A stretch of 64,000 nt of DNA from Zeus faber (GCA_960531495.1 OY482847.1:11024469-11088468); one strand, 5' to 3'; shown: positions 1 through 14,190, counted from the first letter of the stretch. The notes: generated by a model from the letters alone, not told the origin. Translations and numbers: made by a program.

Positions 1-457
1 GGAAATTATAAGAGCACAGTGGATGTTCTGCTGCTGCCTGTATGAGCAAGCACCCATTGTTCAGAACAATACAAACGGGAATGGCAAAATGTACAAACAG
101 TACAACGCTTATTTGCAAATATCGAATGGAATGCATAGTAGGGCCGTGATGGTATGAATATTATTTTTACCCTGGTGAAAAGCAACGTATAACCGAAGTA
201 GTGCGGTTAACCGACGCGCGGCACGTTCCTTTTCTTTTTTTTTGTCAGTGAGTGTGCATTTCAATAACAGCATTAAAGCGATAGAAGCTCACAAAAAGGC
301 ACAGTGACAACATTTCAATGAGGAATTATATAAGGGGAATAATAATACATATATTTTTATATGAGTGAATCGTCCGAGACACGAACACGGCACTACGTGC
401 GCCCCGATCGCAGAGAGTCGTGCCCCCCAAGTGAATGGATTAATACTGCCTCAAAAG

Positions 458-490
458 AAAACAACTAAAAACACTGTTTTTAGTTGTTTT
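458..490. repeat. near-perfect palindrome
   Basis: Two 16-bp perfect inverted arms (aaaacaactaaaaaca and its complement) are separated by one base, so a single strand would fold into a tight hairpin. Confidence 0.85.
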
Positions 491-905
491 ATTTGGAGGA
501 ACGGGAGTGGCGCACGCAGTAGTCCCTCCGTGCGCACTGCGCATTGAACCGTGTGCTCCGTTTGCATTGAACAGCCGAATGTGATTCGAATGACAACATT
601 CTGAGTCAGATACAGCCTTAAAAATAATTCATGATAATAGGATACACACAAAAAAACAACAATATGTTTTATCGACTGTCCCTCCCAGTGACGTGCATTG
701 AGCATTGAATATAGGATGGAAGACAGTCAATGATGATAACTAAACAGTGATTATTGTGTTTATATTTCATATCCTTCTGTATCTTTCACCAGCAAAATTT
801 TATGCAAAAAATATATATATATTTGTGGTGTGGGGGTTGTGTGGTTTGAGCAGCCACACCTGACCTGGGTCTAGGTAATTGGGGTCCAGGATCAGAGTTG
901 CTGCA

Positions 906-944
906 TACCTGTTGCTCGTTGGTTGGTCTAACGAGCAACAGGTA
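906..944. repeat. 15-bp inverted repeat (hairpin)
   Basis: tacctgttgctcgtt and its exact complement flank a 9-base loop. Confidence 0.85.
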
Positions 945-1425
945 AAACCCCCATCCCCACACTCACTCAGGAGAGGACCCCTTGTCATGACACATGTCCA
1001 TCTGCTCCTGGGCTTATTCCAACTAGCCTTCTTTTATAAACTGGTGTGTCTACAATCCTGTCCTCTCTGTCTCTGTGCCGGAGGTCCCTGAAAACGCCAC
1101 CTGGGTGGCGTGTGGTAGGCGAAACTGCCGCAATATAAATTGTGATGATGACGTGGTGGTGATCGCCGCGCTATTGTGTTAATGCGATTATCATCACAGC
1201 CCTAACGCATAGTCTCATCAAGATAGAAAGATTGCTTTGAGTGACCTGATGCATCTTGCGCTGCCACGGAGACAGGAAATAAGCCCACGCGCCGCCGCAT
1301 CGTGGTCGCATCGGATAGCCAGGGCTCGGACGAAGAGTTACGACAAACAACAACAAGATATGCGACAAACAATATATCCAGTATATATCATTCGTAAAAT
1401 AGACAGTATGAATCCTCGTGTTTAT

Positions 1426-1430
<5 letters not shown>

Positions 1431-1505
<75 letters not shown>
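1431..1505. repeat. (GT)n microsatellite
   Basis: About 37 uninterrupted TG units. Confidence 0.98.
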
Positions 1506-1506
<1 letters not shown>

Positions 1507-3233
1507 TACGAATGCTCATATTTGTACATTTCTCCTCTTCCCTCTTGCGGTTCCCTGCTGATGGAGGTCAGCCCACCTAAACATAGCAGGGATCCATTTA
1601 CTGTGTTTTATTATGCATTGGGACCCTGACATAGAAGAACATTGTTCTATAAATACAGCCAGGAGATGTGCGCTCTGCCAGGGCAAACACTGTAAACACA
1701 TGAGTGAAGATCTCATATTTGTTTGCTCTCCAAATAGTGGATCTAGATGGGTATCCTGCTTGTATTTATCATAAGAAAAAGCAATGTTTTTGTGGTAAAA
1801 AGCTGTGGCTGTATCCCACCGGTTCCCGGGGACATCAGGTGGGTTAACAATATGAAATAAATGTTTATTTTACCAAACAAATTGCTAATTTTGATGTAAG
1901 ATTTATTTCTTTATTTATTCATTGCAAACTTTGCCTTGGCTTTATTTATATCAGAATTTAGGTATTGCGCAGGTAAAATAATAAATTACAAAATGGAATA
2001 CACTGTAGCTTCAGAACTATGATACGCAATGAAATGTGACTTAATGGGTTAGTGTGTTTGTGTGTGCTCCTTTTTGAATGTGTTTTTTTCAAGGCGGATG
2101 GTTGTGCGTCGATTTGAAAACAGCGGCTCGAACCAACAAGGCTGACTGGCTGTTTTGGGGGTTGGGGAACGGTTGAAGGTTCCGTCTGAAAAATGAGTCC
2201 CATGAGCAAGGGACGGCTGCGGGAGAATTGCTTACTCTGGAATTGCTCCGGGCGTTGTGGCACTGACAGTACTGCCTACTGTACCTATTTTGGACGTTCT
2301 GACATTTGCCTTCCCGCTGCCGCCCCGGCCGCTCTTGGGAGACGCCGCTCACATGTTCACACCTTCAGAGTGCATCTGTCGACATGGGATGCCTCTTTCT
2401 TACTCCTCACCCCGAGGCCCAGACACCTGAGGGTCGAGAGCGAGCCACGCCGCTCCGCCCCGGACCCTCAGGACCTCCATTACCAGCGCTGCCTGGAGAG
2501 AGAACCAAACTGGGGCAACTTAAATGGTTTTCGGGGAGTATTTAATTGAGGATTACCATGTGTGTGTCCATGTGAAGGATGAATTCCAAATTGAATTCCT
2601 AACCTGAACCGCACCCATATTCAAAACAAAGAGAGGTACCACAACTGACCCAATAAATCAGACCTGAACCATTACAAATCATTGACAGGTTTCTGTATTT
2701 TTATATTTAAATGTATTCAGCTCTTAAAAAATATCATTATTAAATGAATGAACACAAAAATTTGCGTGTTTTTTTTATGTAGCCATTTATTGTTATTGTC
2801 AGGATAATTTTATGCTCCCCTCATCAATTAACTCTTGAAATTGCGCTATTTACATTTTCTTTTATTGTCGATCGTCAAAACGGATATCAAGACATATTAA
2901 AGACTGACCCGCCATCCCCCAACGTTTACCCGACCCATATGGCACATGCATGGTTCCCGACCCGATGCGGGACTGGCTACCGAGCCCGTTTGGCAATTTC
3001 CCCTCATGTGAAGCAGTCTCTACCTCTTGGCCCGCCACGCTGGCGTTGGGGTTTACCTCTGGTGCGAGTGTCAGGCACCACTGGGCATCGTGCCCCGCCC
3101 TGACCGAACGGGAACAAGGGAAAGAACACGGACCAGACCCGTCCCCCCACAGAGCAACCAGCAATGACGACGCGTGAAACACATGAAAAAAAAAGTCCTT
3201 GCTCGCTTGAATAATTGATCTGCTTCTTGTGCC

Positions 3234-3260
3234 TGTGTGTGTGTGTGTGTGTGTGTGTGT
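3234..3260. repeat. (GT)n microsatellite
   Basis: About 13 GT units. Confidence 0.95.
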
Positions 3261-3626
3261 ATGCTTGTTTTGTCTCAGAAGGTTTGCATTTGTTCTGAGT
3301 GGTTCTTCGCCCGAGCACAGATTCACCGTCTGATTAAGAATTCTGGCACACGTTGCGTTAAACACTGGCAGCATCAGTGTCTTTGCGACTTGTGCAATTC
3401 CATTTGCCAGGATCTTTCCATAAAAAGTAGAAGAAAAAAAACGCAGACACGCACACACACAAACGGAAAGCCACTACGGTCGTGAATATTTTCATTCTGC
3501 GTGCATTTAAACATGCATGTGTTTTTACATCCCCCGGGCATGTAGAGTATTTACGGGTACATGTGTGTGTAAGTTTGCGTAAAACATTAAAATGAATTGC
3601 GTACTTGTTCGTGTGAACATGTGAAG

Positions 3627-3699
3627 GTGTGTGTGTGTGTGTGTGTGTGAGTGTGTGTGTGTGTGTGTGTGTACGTGTGCGTGCGTGCGTGTGTGCGCA
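3627..3699. repeat. imperfect (GT)n/(GC)n microsatellite
   Basis: GT units with single interruptions, grading into GTGC units at the right end. Confidence 0.93.
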
Positions 3700-6298
3700 C
3701 CTATGTTTTGCTCTGTGCAGATGGGGGAATCCATTCAGCCTCGGGCCCTTTTGACATGGCAGTGAATGAGTAAAAATGATGCAAACATCACTTTCCCAGA
3801 AATCCAAATCAACAGGGAGTGGCGGCGGAAGATAAAGACTGTCGCGCTGAGCGTCGAAACTCCGACTGCGACGATAATACTGCTTGTGTAAAAAAGAAAA
3901 AAACATTTAAAACTGTCTTTAACAACATCTTGCCACTTGCCGCTGATCTTTAACAAGGCAGCCGGTAAACATGGTAAAGATAAAAATGTCTGGCGGGGAA
4001 AAAAAAAAAGAAAAAAAAAAGGAAAACCATTTCGGTAAAAAAGGGTTAATTTTATTCTTGTTGTCATCCACTCCAATGAACTGTCGTGACGGCGCTGTCT
4101 TTGCTAAGCGCCGCCGGCAGGCACACCGCGAGCACATCACCGGCACTGGGGCTGCGCAGTTGCAGGTGGCTATATTTAGGTGAGCCACGCTGTTTTATCA
4201 GACCTAGGATAAGAAGATTTCATCAGAGAGAAAAGACAAATCTCCCCCAACCTTAGGCGGAGAGAAAACAGATGGATTTACTAAATACCTACAAAGCGAG
4301 GAGGGGGTGGAAAGGAGGGAAAAATAAATCTACTGGAAAGAATCTGCCTCACCTAACGCCGCTGAAAGAACTCCGCTATGGTGATGCGCAGGGCCCGCTA
4401 CCTATATGAGCCGCCGCTCAACCCCCAAATCCCCGCCGTTATTACCAATGACGATGCAGAGGGCAATGTCACACCGAAAAAAGCAGCTTCGCACAAGACG
4501 ATGGCGAAACCCGCTCCATTTTTACCAAACGGTGTCATTGATGGATGAGTTGTGGTCGTTTGCCCTCTACCTTAAATATTTTGTGCATCACCTTTTCATT
4601 TTTCTATTTAATAGTACGTGTTTTCAACAAGCTTAAAAACACACAGAGTATTAAGCATTGGTGATCTATGTCCAGCACTGATTAACAATGCTCAGTACTA
4701 TACTGTTTATTAGATTGTTGAATACACATACCATCAAATAGAACCCCAAATTTTTTCAAGGAATTAGTATTTTAAGGAAGTGCATGACAGTTTAGTCTGT
4801 AAAGGACAATGTATTCATTTGCTATTTTGGAGTTACAAATGTTTAAATTTGAAAGGTATACTGAAAAGATATTGATTGGTAAATAATCACACAGTCATTG
4901 TGAATAATCATAAGGAATGCGCGCGTATCAACACTCAAACTCTACACTGAGTGCGACACTTCCAGGACGTAGAGGCCGGCTCCTCATCGGATCAGCTCCA
5001 CCCTAAACCCGCTCTGACGTTAGATTATCCTTAAAGTGTCCATTTAGGCACTCTGACTAAATATTAAAATATCTAAAAATGAAAAAAAAAGCACTTTGCG
5101 GCCGCCTGGTCTCCCTGCCATATCGGCGGGATTTCGGCGGGGGTTGCTTCGGGAGGCCGTGTCCCCGTCCTTTTCTCCACCACCGTGCGGGGTCCTTGGC
5201 GGCCTCGCAGAGCGCAGCCCGCACGCCGACGGCTCAGGGGGAATAAAAGACTCGACAAGTGTCCCAGTGCAGTCAGCAACTGCAACTCCAAATAAAACAG
5301 TTCTGGGAGACGAGCTCAGAGTACTAATAGCTCCACGCAGTACTACTCTGGTGAAAGGGAAAGCACTAAATTGGCATGTCTACTTCAGTAAATGCCTACC
5401 TGCTGTTAAATGTACTTAAGTACGTGAAAGTACTTGTCACACCCAGTGCCCTGATATAACAGAGCCTATAATATTTCATAAAGTGCTAATTAAGCTTTTA
5501 TTTCTGCAGATGAGTGCTCGTGCAGGTCCTGAATATTTCTTAATTTACATAAAAGAGTAGACGTGGTGTCATAGTTATTTATAAAGATGAATCTTCGATT
5601 CGAACAAATTGGTGGATCCAGTTGCTTTTGATACATACAAGTATATACATGAAAATATTAGAAAATAGTAAAATAAACATCATTTTTTTCCAAAAGTAAC
5701 TTAAGTAAAGTAACCGTGTTAGCCATGTAAAAGAGTAAAAAGTATATGGATATTTGCTTTGAAATTTAGTGCCGTAAAAATCCAAAGTCTCAGAAACGGA
5801 ATACATTTAGATAACATTATGTCACTCAGCTGACTCTTCTGTCCATTAAAAATGTACCTAAGTATAGCCACTAAGTACTCATATTTTTTTACTTTCCACC
5901 AACGGTGCAGAGGTTTACCGGGACAGAAAACCAAAAAAAAAACAAACACTGGACGAGGCGAGCGGCTTTTTTTCAATATATTTTCTTAAGCTGGTCTCCA
6001 TCAAGCGGCGCTTATTACGCAAGCATACATCAGTCACCGAAGCGGGGGCTTTCTGGACCGTCACTCCGGCACTAATTGCGTCTCTGTTTTATGGTGAGGC
6101 CTTGTTATCTCCCTCAGGGTGTCTTTGATGCCGTGGCGAGAGGTCCCCTGTCAGCCAGCCGCCGAAACACTGGCCAGGGACCACGCCGTCCCTGGCCAGA
6201 CCCACCGTCCCCGCCCCACCTTCCCCGACCGCAAACACTCCCTCACAACACACCCCAATGGACGGCGGGAGAGATAGGGAGAGAGACGGGCGGCGGCG

Positions 6299-6316
6299 GG
6301 GGGGGGGGGGGGGGGC
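6299..6316. repeat. poly-G run
   Basis: An uninterrupted G-run follows a CGG-rich lead; it may form a G-quadruplex. Confidence 0.9.
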
Positions 6317-6601
6317 TTCTCTCCTCTCCGAGCAAATGAAGTGCAAAGATAATGCCTCGTCTATAATATCTTCCCGGGCCGACCGTATAATCAACAAATG
6401 GACCAGGCGGCACGAAAGCCTGTTTCTATCACTTTCAAAATGCCGATCGGGAGGTCGGGGGGGCATTCAGGATGCGAGGACCGAAAAAAAAACAAACACA
6501 CGCGTGGAGGGGGGGTTAACAGAGAGAGAGAGAAAGGGATCGAGGGCGAGGTGGCGGGCGGCAAAGGACAGTGAAGGAAACGTCGAAGAAAGGAACGTGA
6601 C

Positions 6602-6624
6602 GAGAGAGAGAGAGAGAGAGAGTG

Positions 6625-6686
<62 letters not shown>
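6602..6686. repeat. (GA)n microsatellite
   Basis: Three blocks of AG repeats are separated by two agtggg interruptions. Confidence 0.97.
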
Positions 6687-6687
<1 letters not shown>

Positions 6688-7282
6688 ATTAGGCGAATCC
6701 ATCAAGATTCAATGCAGGGAGATAAAGACATAAAAGGGTGTATCACAGTTTCTCTCTGTGTACTGTACCTCTGATCTGTGCGACTGGAAGAAAAAAAAAC
6801 AAAAAAACCCAAAACTAATGCGTTTTTCTTGCCAGAAATGGACATTGCTGGGTGGGTAGGGGGGGAAATAAAACCCAAATTAATGCTGCTTAAAGGCCGG
6901 CGTTGATGGAAAATCGTCACTAAGAAGACATTTTAAGCATGAAATCAAATCAAATCAGGGAGGACATGCAGAGTTGATCTGGGTTTTCTCCCCCCGCCCC
7001 CCGCTGGTCCGCGTGAGTTAGCAAAGTGAGAGCTTATCTGACTGTAAAACCAAATCGGGCAGGATTTATCTTGTGCATTTGGTGAGTTCTATCATTTCTC
7101 CGTGACACGGGGCGGGGCCTTTTGATTCACGCGCGGCGTCCGCCTCTGCTGCCGTGCTATCCGGCATTAAAACTCAGCGAGTCAATTTACCTCCGTGTCT
7201 CCTGGATGAAATGCTGGTGTCTTGGCTGATGGCAGCGTTCAACGAGGGAGTTCCCTCAAAGTGGAGGAGAGGGAACAGCCTC

Positions 7283-7284
<2 letters not shown>

Positions 7285-7317
<33 letters not shown>

Positions 7318-7387
7318 CTCTCTCTCTCTCTCTCTCTCTTTCCCTCTCTCTCTGTCTCTGTCTCTCTTTCTCTCTCTCTCTCTCTCT
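7285..7387. repeat. (CT)n microsatellite
   Basis: CT repeats with tgtgtc and tttc interruptions. With the GA tract at 6.6 kb they are reverse complements about 0.6 kb apart. Confidence 0.97.
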
Positions 7388-10300
7388 GCTGCATGTCTCA
7401 CAATCGAGCCATTTGTCTGAGACTTCCAGACGCCCAGCGTGAGGCTCCACACATTGATCCGGGGGAAGCGCTCCCCGTGAATCGGCCCCAAACACCGGCC
7501 TCTTTCATGCCGCACGTTGGATGCTGGTGCTCTGTGAGAGTGGGAGCCCTGCTGTCTGCCGAGTGTTTTAGAAGTCTATAAATAATGGCTCTATATGGTG
7601 AAATGAACATTTTCTAAAAAAAAATAGTTCTTCTCAGAAAATTGCATGCATGCGGACATACAAGCTTAGCGAATAATACTGAGCAAACAATGATAACCGA
7701 TGGTTCAATGTTGGCATTACACTCAAATTTAATTAATGAGAAACATTATTTTTTTTCCGCATCCTTACTGAGTATATGTCAACAATGCACTTTGGTTAAA
7801 AAATAAATGAAAGTACTGATCTGGAAACCGGCAGAAATCGCCAAATCGGGGGGAAAAAAAATTGTACAATACACTAATGCAAACAAAATTAGTCCTCCGG
7901 TCTATGACTGCAGAATAAATATCTGAAAGAGTTCTGCAACGCCTTCCACTGCGTAATATGGTAAGTTCCATTGAAATAAATAAGCTTGACACGGTGATTT
8001 TGATGACGCTGAGGCAGGTTCACTCAATGGTTTGGTAAAACCCGATGATAAATCAGGCTGTTTCCCCACACTGTGACTCCTCTCACGCTCTTGGAATATC
8101 ACACCTTGGTTTCTTGCATTGCCACGCACTGAAAACAATGCTGCGTTTCCAACCCGTGTGCAAATTGTTGTTTAACTGTGTCAATTAAAATGTGCTACCA
8201 AAACAAATCCATGCAGATTTATTCCACAAAAATAAGAAATAAAAACATTACACCCATGTCAATTTGTGGATTTTTCCTTTTCTTTCCCACTTGAGAAGAC
8301 AAAAAATAAATCAAGCAAATCAAATTTTCATCTCCATTTTGGAGGTGAGTATGACCACAGGTAGGGTTGAGGAGTCTCAGTGCGTATTCACCCAACAGGA
8401 GGCGTGTACGATGGAGGAAGGGGCAGTGGGTGTCCTGGTGCACTTAGCAAGGTCATCACAAGGTTACTGAACCTCACCTGAAGGCACACGTATACAGATC
8501 ACTTTGAAGACGTAGTATTTTTTTTGACTCCCATCCAAATGGATATGGCGTTTTAGGTCACTGGTAACTAAGGTTTTGGAAAACGCCTCAAAACTCAGCT
8601 TTCGTGTGCAGGACAGGTAAAAGGACCTCAACTTTTCACATTTGAGTGACGGCCGCCAACCACTGTGATGTCCGCGGTGTATGTAAAAATGTAAAAGTGT
8701 CTCCAAATTTAGGAATGGCGCCCATGCAGTGTTGTGTATGAACATTATGAAGAAGCTCAACACGCTGCATGCCCCTAATGGTCTTCCGTGGCATGTGACG
8801 TAAATTTTTATGAGATATTATCGGCCCCTACTGGCCTGGAACGCTTATGTGAGCGTTTAAAATTGATTCCGAGTTCTCGTGTGGATGGAGATTTTTATTT
8901 TTTTTTTTAAACAGAGGAAAAATGCGTTTTCATTAAAAAATTGGTCGAGGTGTGGACAGGGCCTGAGCGTTTTATTTATCTGGAGTGTGATTTCTCCCTC
9001 GGTTAAGACCAAACCAGACTAGAAAGGGTTCTCTGCGTAACACCTGAGAGGTTTGGTTTTCCTGAACATTGGTTGGTATTAAAATTAACTAAAGTCAAAG
9101 AAAAATCTGATCAAGCCATGCACGTGTCATACGCAGGTCTGTCCGTGAATCGGGTGTTTGAGCGCGCTATGGAAGAAACAACACTATCGGGCGTAGCAGA
9201 GCTTTTTAATCAAGCGACGCCGATGTCAAGATCGAGTTTTGAGCCGATCGTTCTAATGAATCACGGCTCCAGATGCACCGCTGGCTGCAATGTCCAACAC
9301 GCTACTGTAAGTCAGCGATCTAACCCCTTTCCCTTTTGTGTTTTAAATACTGCAATGTATACAAAACCATTGCATCGGTCGATATTATTTTTGAATAAAG
9401 TCTGTTATTACCTGAGAGGGATTTGAGTGCCATGATTACAGCCGGGCCAGTGCTCCGGCATGTCAGAATTAACAACGGGGCATAATTTGCATGAAGAACG
9501 CCCGCGGAGGTATTATTGGTAGATTACACCTGTGATGACAAAAAAAAAAAAAAAAACGCCGCTTCATCCGAAAACTGATTACAAGCCAAAAGCCTGATTA
9601 AACAAGGACTGAAGTACAACACAATGAGATTTAAAATCCGACAGGGAAACAGCCGGGGTCTTTTTGTTTTCCTCAATTCTGGATGTGAAAAGGGGTGGGC
9701 ACAGTGGACTGGTAAGGAAACACAACAGCATTCGTCAAGTAATGAAAATGCATAAGAAATACCGGCAGGGAGGCGTGGCCACAGTATCTCCTTTTATATG
9801 TATATGACCTCAAATCAATCAACTCTACTCACAGCACAATAATAATGTTATACTGCTATTATACTGCCATATGAGCGACCGAATAAGATAATGTATTATG
9901 TTGGGCAGTGGGGATAGGAGGTTACAGGAAAAATATTTGTTAAGTAGGGCAGTAACGATCACAATATTTTACTTGATGATTAATTATCATGCAAATAAAT
10001 GCGATTATTAATTTAATGTTCTTTTTTTTTGTTTATTTTATAGTGGCAATGTTAGTACTGACAGCACTATAATAGCTGTATAAAATAAAGGTAGTAATAG
10101 TATATGTCTACCTATTGCAGAAAAAATATTAATTGCCATTGAAGATTGGAACACAAAATATGGTCACACGTTGAGGTTTCCCACACAAGGGGACGCTGTA
10201 CATTTCAATCACTCTGCCACGATGACAGACACAGCCCCAGCACCACCCTTCACCCTCCACCCACCCGCAGCTCCCTCCATTAGATAAATTGTGTTTAAAT

Positions 10301-10455
10301 AATCTCTTGGATACTAATATTCATGGATGGACATCACAGCCTATTTCGATTACCCCGCTTTCAGACGCAGCCAGAGCCACCTCTAATCCCGGTGGTTCCC
10401 CCCCTAGGAGGCAAATGGTCAACTTATTTAATAAAAAAGACTGGTGCCATGTAGG

Positions 10456-10494
10456 GCAGGGCGATATATCGATACAATATCGATATCCGATATA
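10456..10494 (+). repeat. cgatatatcgata-type repeat fragment
   Basis: agggcagggcgatatatcga followed by nested GATATC palindromes resembles a widespread fish repeat. A reverse-strand relative lies at about 17231-17253. Confidence 0.4.
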
Positions 10495-10910
10495 AGTGGC
10501 ACGGTGATGCAGTGCTTGCACTGCTGCCTCACAGCAAGAAAGTCCAGGGTTCGTTTTCCCGCTCTGGAGGGATATCCCCCGATTAGGGGCCTTTCAGTGT
10601 GGAGTTTGCATGATCTCCCTGTGCTCCTATGGGTCTCCTCCAACATAAATAAAAACACACCGATGAAAAACACGCAGAACACTTCTTGTCCTGTCCCTCA
10701 CCACGACATGGATACACCACCTGGAATTGGTCCCTGGGTGCCAAAGAAGTGAGGGCTGCCTGCTGCCCCCTGGAGGAAGGACAGCTGGGATGGGGGAATA
10801 CGCAGAAGCCAAATTTCTCTGTTACCTGTGTGTGTGTTTGGAGTCACCACTGCCTGCATGTGTCTTTCTCCATGTTAGGTGCATTAGCACCTGAGACCAA
10901 TGAATGATTC
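10495..10910 (+). mobile_element. tRNA-derived SINE, teleost type
   Basis: The head (gcactgctgcctcacagcaa, then tccagggttcg) matches the tRNA-like A/B-box region of a very common fish interspersed repeat, followed by cctttcagtgtggagtttgc and a tail resembling gggggaatacgcagaagcca. These are degenerate relatives of the usual consensus. Family name is not assigned. Confidence 0.6.
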
Positions 10911-11572
10911 TTCTTCTTCTATACGGTTAAATGTTGCCTTTAAAGCTGCATTACACTCAATAAATGCAATTTTTTCTGAACTTCATAGACTGTTCTAGCT
11001 GTTTTGATCTTGACCTGCTTGGTCATAATATCCACATGTTTCCCAAATATTTCTCGTGTGTTACTTTTACTTCCTTATGAAAGCACCAATAGTCACCCCC
11101 AAAACATCAAATTGCCAATATAGAGGCCAACAATCTCGTATCCCGCTCTTCTCAGAAAAATATGCACTTCTCTTCAAGCCTACATTTACAAAAATTAAGT
11201 GTACATGACAAACACTTCATGCACCTTTTACAGATGAAGACATTTTAAAAACAATTCAACCTGGACGAAAGCACTGACAGTAATGCGCGTTTGAATAGAC
11301 AAGGATGGCGCTGTCGATGTCGATGTATTCTGAATCAAGCTGTGAACGTGGCCACCGCATCTCACCTGGGAACCACCGTTACTGTACAGGCCAGCAGCCG
11401 CTCTGGGGCTGTTATTTATTTTTCTATAAATTCACCAGTGACAAGGAGGTCCCACCAGACCAAACAAGTCAATATCAAAACATCGATTTAACCCTCGAAT
11501 CAACTGCAATCATCCTGACCTGAAATGGAAAACCCTGCTATTTAATCTGATACGGCACTCTCGCAAACGCAA

Positions 11573-11575
<3 letters not shown>

Positions 11576-11649
<74 letters not shown>
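11576..11649. repeat. (CA)n microsatellite
   Basis: About 37 CA units. Confidence 0.98.
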
Positions 11650-11651
<2 letters not shown>

Positions 11652-12561
11652 TACTTGGACTAATTGCTTGGATCATGAGGGTAACTCACAGTAGCTTCTA
11701 GCAGTTCGATATTTCAATGAATGGAGATTAAACCATTTACAATGTAAAGGATATTCATGTTTGCAAGGCTTGATTAAGTGCCAATAAGCATGTAGTAATT
11801 AATACACATTTATTACTTTGTATTACCTTACTTATAGAGGGTAGGGTCAGGTGATAAAAAATACAACTTATGTTCCAAATGGTTTAAATGCAAAAAACTG
11901 CTTTATTACATTGTATAATGTGAAGATATATGAAGGGTACATCCACAACAATATTATGACTAACGTCATATAAAGCAACAATTTATATTTAAAAAAAAAT
12001 GTTTTGGACTCTGTGACTACAACATCGTGGTCATGAAGCGAGTCAGGTTTACAGCTACGTACATAAAAGCATTAAAAATATTCAGTCCTCAAAATGTATG
12101 CGCTCCCCCAAATATGACCTTTGCCTTGAATCACATTTTGCGCTGTGTCGACAAATCTGCTCCACTTTTCTATAATGTATTCCTCTGCGAAAACATTGTG
12201 CGACATTTTGAGACGATTCAATGTTTTCTCACTGCCAAGGTGAGTGTCTTTTGGGAGGCATCGCTGGTAATGCAGGTAGCATTAAAGACGGGTGTAAACT
12301 TGCAGAGATGGTGGGGGATTTGTCTGACTGTTGAATGGGGATTGATTTATGGGAGCTGCAGGACAACTGACCTCTCCTGATGGTGTTGACAGAGCTGCTT
12401 GGAGATAAAGTGCTCATTCTCTTTGCGCTTTTTGGTAAAACAGAGAAAAATAGATTTTACTCCTCTGCATCTGGTGGGAAATGCTAGACTGTCCAACAGA
12501 TGTGTCTTTGGGAACTGAATTACTAAGATAATTAAATATCCCTGTGCAATATCACAGATTA

Positions 12562-12622
12562 CACACACACACACACACACGCACGCACACATGCACGCAC
12601 ACACACAAAGACACACACACAG

Positions 12623-12691
<69 letters not shown>
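12562..12691. repeat. (CA)n microsatellite, interrupted
   Basis: CA repeats with gcacg, atgc and agac interruptions, about 130 bp. Confidence 0.97.
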
Positions 12692-12694
<3 letters not shown>

Positions 12695-12799
12695 TGTTAC
12701 AGTAGCAGAAGTTTGACGGAACAATCCAAGTCAAAAAAGAGATCAAAAATAAGAATGAAATAAAAATATATGTGCACATATAATGGAGTGCATTATCTA

Positions 12800-12802
12800 T
12801 CC

Positions 12803-12863
<61 letters not shown>

Positions 12864-12895
12864 GCTATCTATCTGTCTGTCTGTCTGTCTGTTTG

Positions 12896-12925
<30 letters not shown>
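12800..12925. repeat. (CTAT)n/(CTGT)n microsatellite
   Basis: Tetranucleotide CTAT repeats with an internal CTGT block, only about 110 bp from the CA tract at 12.6 kb. Confidence 0.97.
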
Positions 12926-12927
<2 letters not shown>

Positions 12928-13774
12928 GTAACAATATGGCAATATGTACGGCATAATAATATTCTGGTATGACATAATATTTGCATAAAATGTATGTCTT
13001 TATATGGTATTGTAGCAGTATTGTAGTGATAGTAATAGTATTAATGGTATTAGGACAATACTGACAGTAATACTAATAACAACAATAAGGATAATAGTAC
13101 CAATGGTAATCAAAAAAGACTGCAGGTTACTACTAACCCTAACCCTATATTCATGCGAGTTTTATATATGCATGTTCAGAAATGAAGAGGCTGTTCAGCT
13201 TTGGATGTGGAAATGAGGTTGTAGATTGGATTATGATGACATCTTTAATCCTTCTTTTCCCTTGGAAGATATTGCTCCTCCCTCTTCCTTTGGTTCTTGC
13301 CATTACACAATACTTGACAAGGGGATATATACTTGAATTGCCGAACACTGATGACTGTGTGACTCCTAGTGACACTTTAATTTGTTCTCATCATCCCAAT
13401 GCTTTGATGCAGACATGGAAATTAAAGAGGATGGGGGAAAAAAAAAAAAAAAAAGAAACGTTGTGGGCCGCAGAGACACTTTTACGAACGAGCCCATCGC
13501 CTTATTGACTCTCATTTCAGGCATCCAGATCCTGTTTCTACAGATTCTAAATCAGGCCACTTCACTTCACTCGCCATGGTTCTCTTCGGAGGCTGTCTAA
13601 ATGCAGGAGTTGTCATTGCCTCAATTAAATTAAATGTAAAGGACACAACTTAATAACATTATGGTAATTTCCCTCATCTCACTCTTATAATGACTGTAAA
13701 ATAGTCTTTGAAATCGCTGTTATACTTGTGCAAAAGCAGTATGATGTTGATCTATAAACCATGTGTCTGTAAGC

Positions 13775-13838
13775 GGTGTGTGTGTGTGCGTGCGTGCTTG
13801 TGTGCGTGCTTGCGTGTGTGTACGTGTGTGTGCGCACC
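13775..13838. repeat. imperfect GT/GC repeat
   Basis: Degenerate GTGTGCGTGC units, possibly an old microsatellite. Confidence 0.7.
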
Positions 13839-14127
13839 CGCATTGTTGATATTCATGTCTGAGTGCTTTGAGCTGTTCGTCCCATCCATGTGATTGTGTG
13901 TTTATTTTTTTCTCATGTTCTTTGAGTGGTAGTAAAGTACAAACTACACAGTGCAATATGAGAGACAGACTTTTCGTTTCATGGATGAGTACGACATCAT
14001 TCATCTGTGACTTAAGATCAATTGTAGATTTGAAGACTAGTGAAACGCTAAATCACTTTTTGGTTCCGACATGTTTGTATGCCTCCAATATAAGAAAAGT
14101 ATTTACCCTGGTCTTAAAAGGGCAACA

Positions 14128-14190
14128 AACACATCAGAATCAGAATCAAAATCGCTTTTATTTTGCCAGGTACATTCGGCTCATATTGTA
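14128..14190 (-). mobile_element. LINE 3'-tail-like fragment
   Basis: cagaatcagaatcaaaatcg followed by cttttattttgccaggta resembles the complement of a common fish LINE end. Confidence 0.4.

Noticed and set aside
9073-9426. 117-codon open frame in hcn4 intron 1
   Set aside because: Starts at TTG; the first ATG is at 9118 and the remaining peptide has no recognisable similarity or splice context.
13135-13146. Telomere-like aaccctaaccct
   Set aside because: Only two units, expected by chance in 64 kb.
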